7,141 nt of DNA from Porphyrobacter sp. (GTDB lineage Bacteria; Pseudomonadota; Alphaproteobacteria; Sphingomonadales; Sphingomonadaceae), in assembly GCA_018991295.1 (NCBI GenBank), contig JAGKSZ010000058.1, forward strand, positions 1 through 7,141. The letters are read 5' to 3'. The stretch's first letter is position 1, and every line of letters begins with the position of its first letter. The position numbers and the translations under genes were made by a program. Below are positions 6,062 through 7,141 of the stretch, in pieces. The notes under the pieces were generated by a model. That model saw only the letters and a program-made list of their open reading frames with translations, was not told where the DNA came from and searched no databases.

Positions 6062-7141
6062 ATGACCGACACCTCCGCCCGACCTGCCCCGCGCTTCGCC
6101 TGGCTGGCGCGCGGCTGGCGCAACGTGCGCGAGGCGGGCAATGTGCAGCTGGGCCTGACACTGATGCTGGCCTGCGTGGCGCTGCTGATTGCGCGCTACA
6201 GCTGGGTGCTGCCGGGCGGTGACGTGCCGACGCCGCTGACCGGCGAGGCAGAGCGCGCATTGTATGATTTGCGCGCCTTTTATGCCGCCGATCTGGTCGA
6301 GGAAGACAAGCGGGTGGTGCTGGTGGTCTATACCGATCAGACCCTGATTGCCGCGCGCAAGCGTTCCCCGCTCGATCGGGGGTTGCTGGCCAAGGCCTTG
6401 CGCACGCTCGACAGCTTTGAACCCAGGGCGATCGGGATCGACATCCTGTTCGATCAGCCACAGGACGAGGATGATGAACTCGTCGCCACGCTGCGGGGCA
6501 TGAAGACGCCGGTTGCGGTTGCCTATGCCGCCAAGGCGACCAACCCTGACGATATCGAATGGGAACAGCAGCAATATCTCGAAGAATTCATGGCGCGGCT
6601 CGAAGGCAGCAAGGCCAAGCCAGCCAGTATCCGGCTCGACAACACCTTTGGCGCAACCCGCCTGTGGCCCGATATCCGCCCCGGCCTGCCGCCGCTGCTC
6701 GGGCGTGCAATGCTGGCCGATGCAGGCGAGCCGGCCAGCGCCTTTGCCAACTACGAAGGCCCAATTGATTACCGGCGCCCCAGATTTGAAGAATCGGTGC
6801 TGTTCCCTCCGGCCCAGATCGACCTTTTCGCCGATCCCGATCCGGAAATCCTGCCCTTTCTCAAGGCGCAATATGCCGGGAAATATATCCTGATCGGCGG
6901 CGATATCGTCGATTATGATCGGGTGGAGACGACCTTCACCTCGATCAACGGCGAAGTGCCGCCGGGTATTTCGGTCCATGCCGAAATCATCGCCCAGATT
7001 CTCGATAACCGCGTTCTCACGCCGATCCCGACTTGGGTGTTCTGGGTGATGGCGGTGCTTGCGATACTGGCAGGGGTTGTCACGGCGCTGCTCGAATGGC
7101 CTGCGCGGCGGCTGGCGCTGCTTGGCGTGGCACAGCTGGTG
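6062..7141 (+). CDS. CHASE2-domain membrane sensor protein, 3'-truncated
   Basis: First 360 residues of an inner-membrane sensor; the frame runs off the window with no stop. A basic N-terminus (R11, R17, R20, R23) precedes a first membrane segment at about 28-44 (VQLGLTLMLACVALLIA), giving an N-in topology. Residues about 49-318 are the extracytoplasmic CHASE2 domain. Its recognisable landmarks are the first core strand VVLVVYTDQTL (85-95), AIGIDILFDQP (123-133), the strongly typical YAGKYILIGG (271-280) followed by DYDRVETTF (284-292), and GISVHAEIIAQIL around His306. An acidic helical insertion lies at about 155-185 (DIEWEQQQYLEEFMARLEG). A second membrane segment follows at about 325-345 (WVFWVMAVLAILAGVVTALL), then a basic turn (ARR) and the start of a third hydrophobic stretch. 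CHASE2 proteins usually carry several membrane helices and then an adenylate/guanylate cyclase, kinase or similar output; here that part is outside the window. The ligand of CHASE2 domains is not known. The ATG at 6062 is the only good start: the frame upstream closes at the CHAT stop codon six codons earlier. Confidence 0.88.
   Translation, partial: MTDTSARPAPRFAWLARGWRNVREAGNVQLGLTLMLACVALLIARYSWVLPGGDVPTPLTGEAERALYDLRAFYAADLVEEDKRVVLVVYTDQTLIAARKRSPLDRGLLAKALRTLDSFEPRAIGIDILFDQPQDEDDELVATLRGMKTPVAVAYAAKATNPDDIEWEQQQYLEEFMARLEGSKAKPASIRLDNTFGATRLWPDIRPGLPPLLGRAMLADAGEPASAFANYEGPIDYRRPRFEESVLFPPAQIDLFADPDPEILPFLKAQYAGKYILIGGDIVDYDRVETTFTSINGEVPPGISVHAEIIAQILDNRVLTPIPTWVFWVMAVLAILAGVVTALLEWPARRLALLGVAQLV

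Noticed and set aside
5999..6979. A 326-codon open frame on the minus strand near the right end.
   Set aside because: It is antisense to the CHASE2 gene, whose plus-strand product has clear family motifs and membrane segments. The minus-strand product has none.

Overview
The window suggests a high-GC Gram-negative bacterium, most likely an alphaproteobacterium of the Sphingomonadales (Erythrobacter/Porphyrobacter/Sphingomonas-like). This rests on strong G/C at third codon positions, a two-partner-secretion-type adhesin, and the wording of the CHAT protein's N-terminal domain. The taxon is inference from general familiarity, not from a search.

The window is one compact plus-strand gene cluster with almost no non-coding DNA. 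(1) Positions 1-2970 hold the C-terminal 989 codons of a very Gly/Ala/Asn-rich filamentous-haemagglutinin-like exoprotein; its N-terminus lies upstream of the window. It has a ten-unit degenerate solenoid repeat, further beta-helix-like sequence, a Tyr-rich module, three MBG-type repeats and an acidic tail. (2) After one spacer base, 2972-6046 encodes a 1024-residue exported protein with a signal peptide, a four-cysteine N-terminal domain, TPR-like helices, a short coiled coil and a C-terminal CHAT (caspase-like) protease domain with an intact His/Cys pair. (3) After 15 spacer bases, 6062 to the window end encodes the first 360 residues of a membrane-anchored CHASE2 sensor protein. Its cytoplasmic output domain lies beyond the window.

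The tight spacing, with ribosome-binding sites inside or at the end of the preceding gene, indicates one operon. The three products are all predicted to leave the cytoplasm or face away from it: a secreted or surface adhesin, an exported caspase-like protease, and an inner-membrane sensor with a periplasmic domain. A simple working model is an envelope module in which the protease acts on, or surveys, the adhesin or another envelope protein and the CHASE2 protein reports envelope state to the cytoplasm. The functional link is inferred from gene order. The most specific clue is a hexapeptide, VTSGGD, encoded by an identical 19-base stretch, present both in the adhesin's C-terminal tail and in the loop just after the protease's catalytic cysteine.

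No RNA genes, CRISPR arrays, insertion sequences, attachment sites, origins or terminators were seen. No promoter can be located; the operon promoter probably lies upstream of the window.
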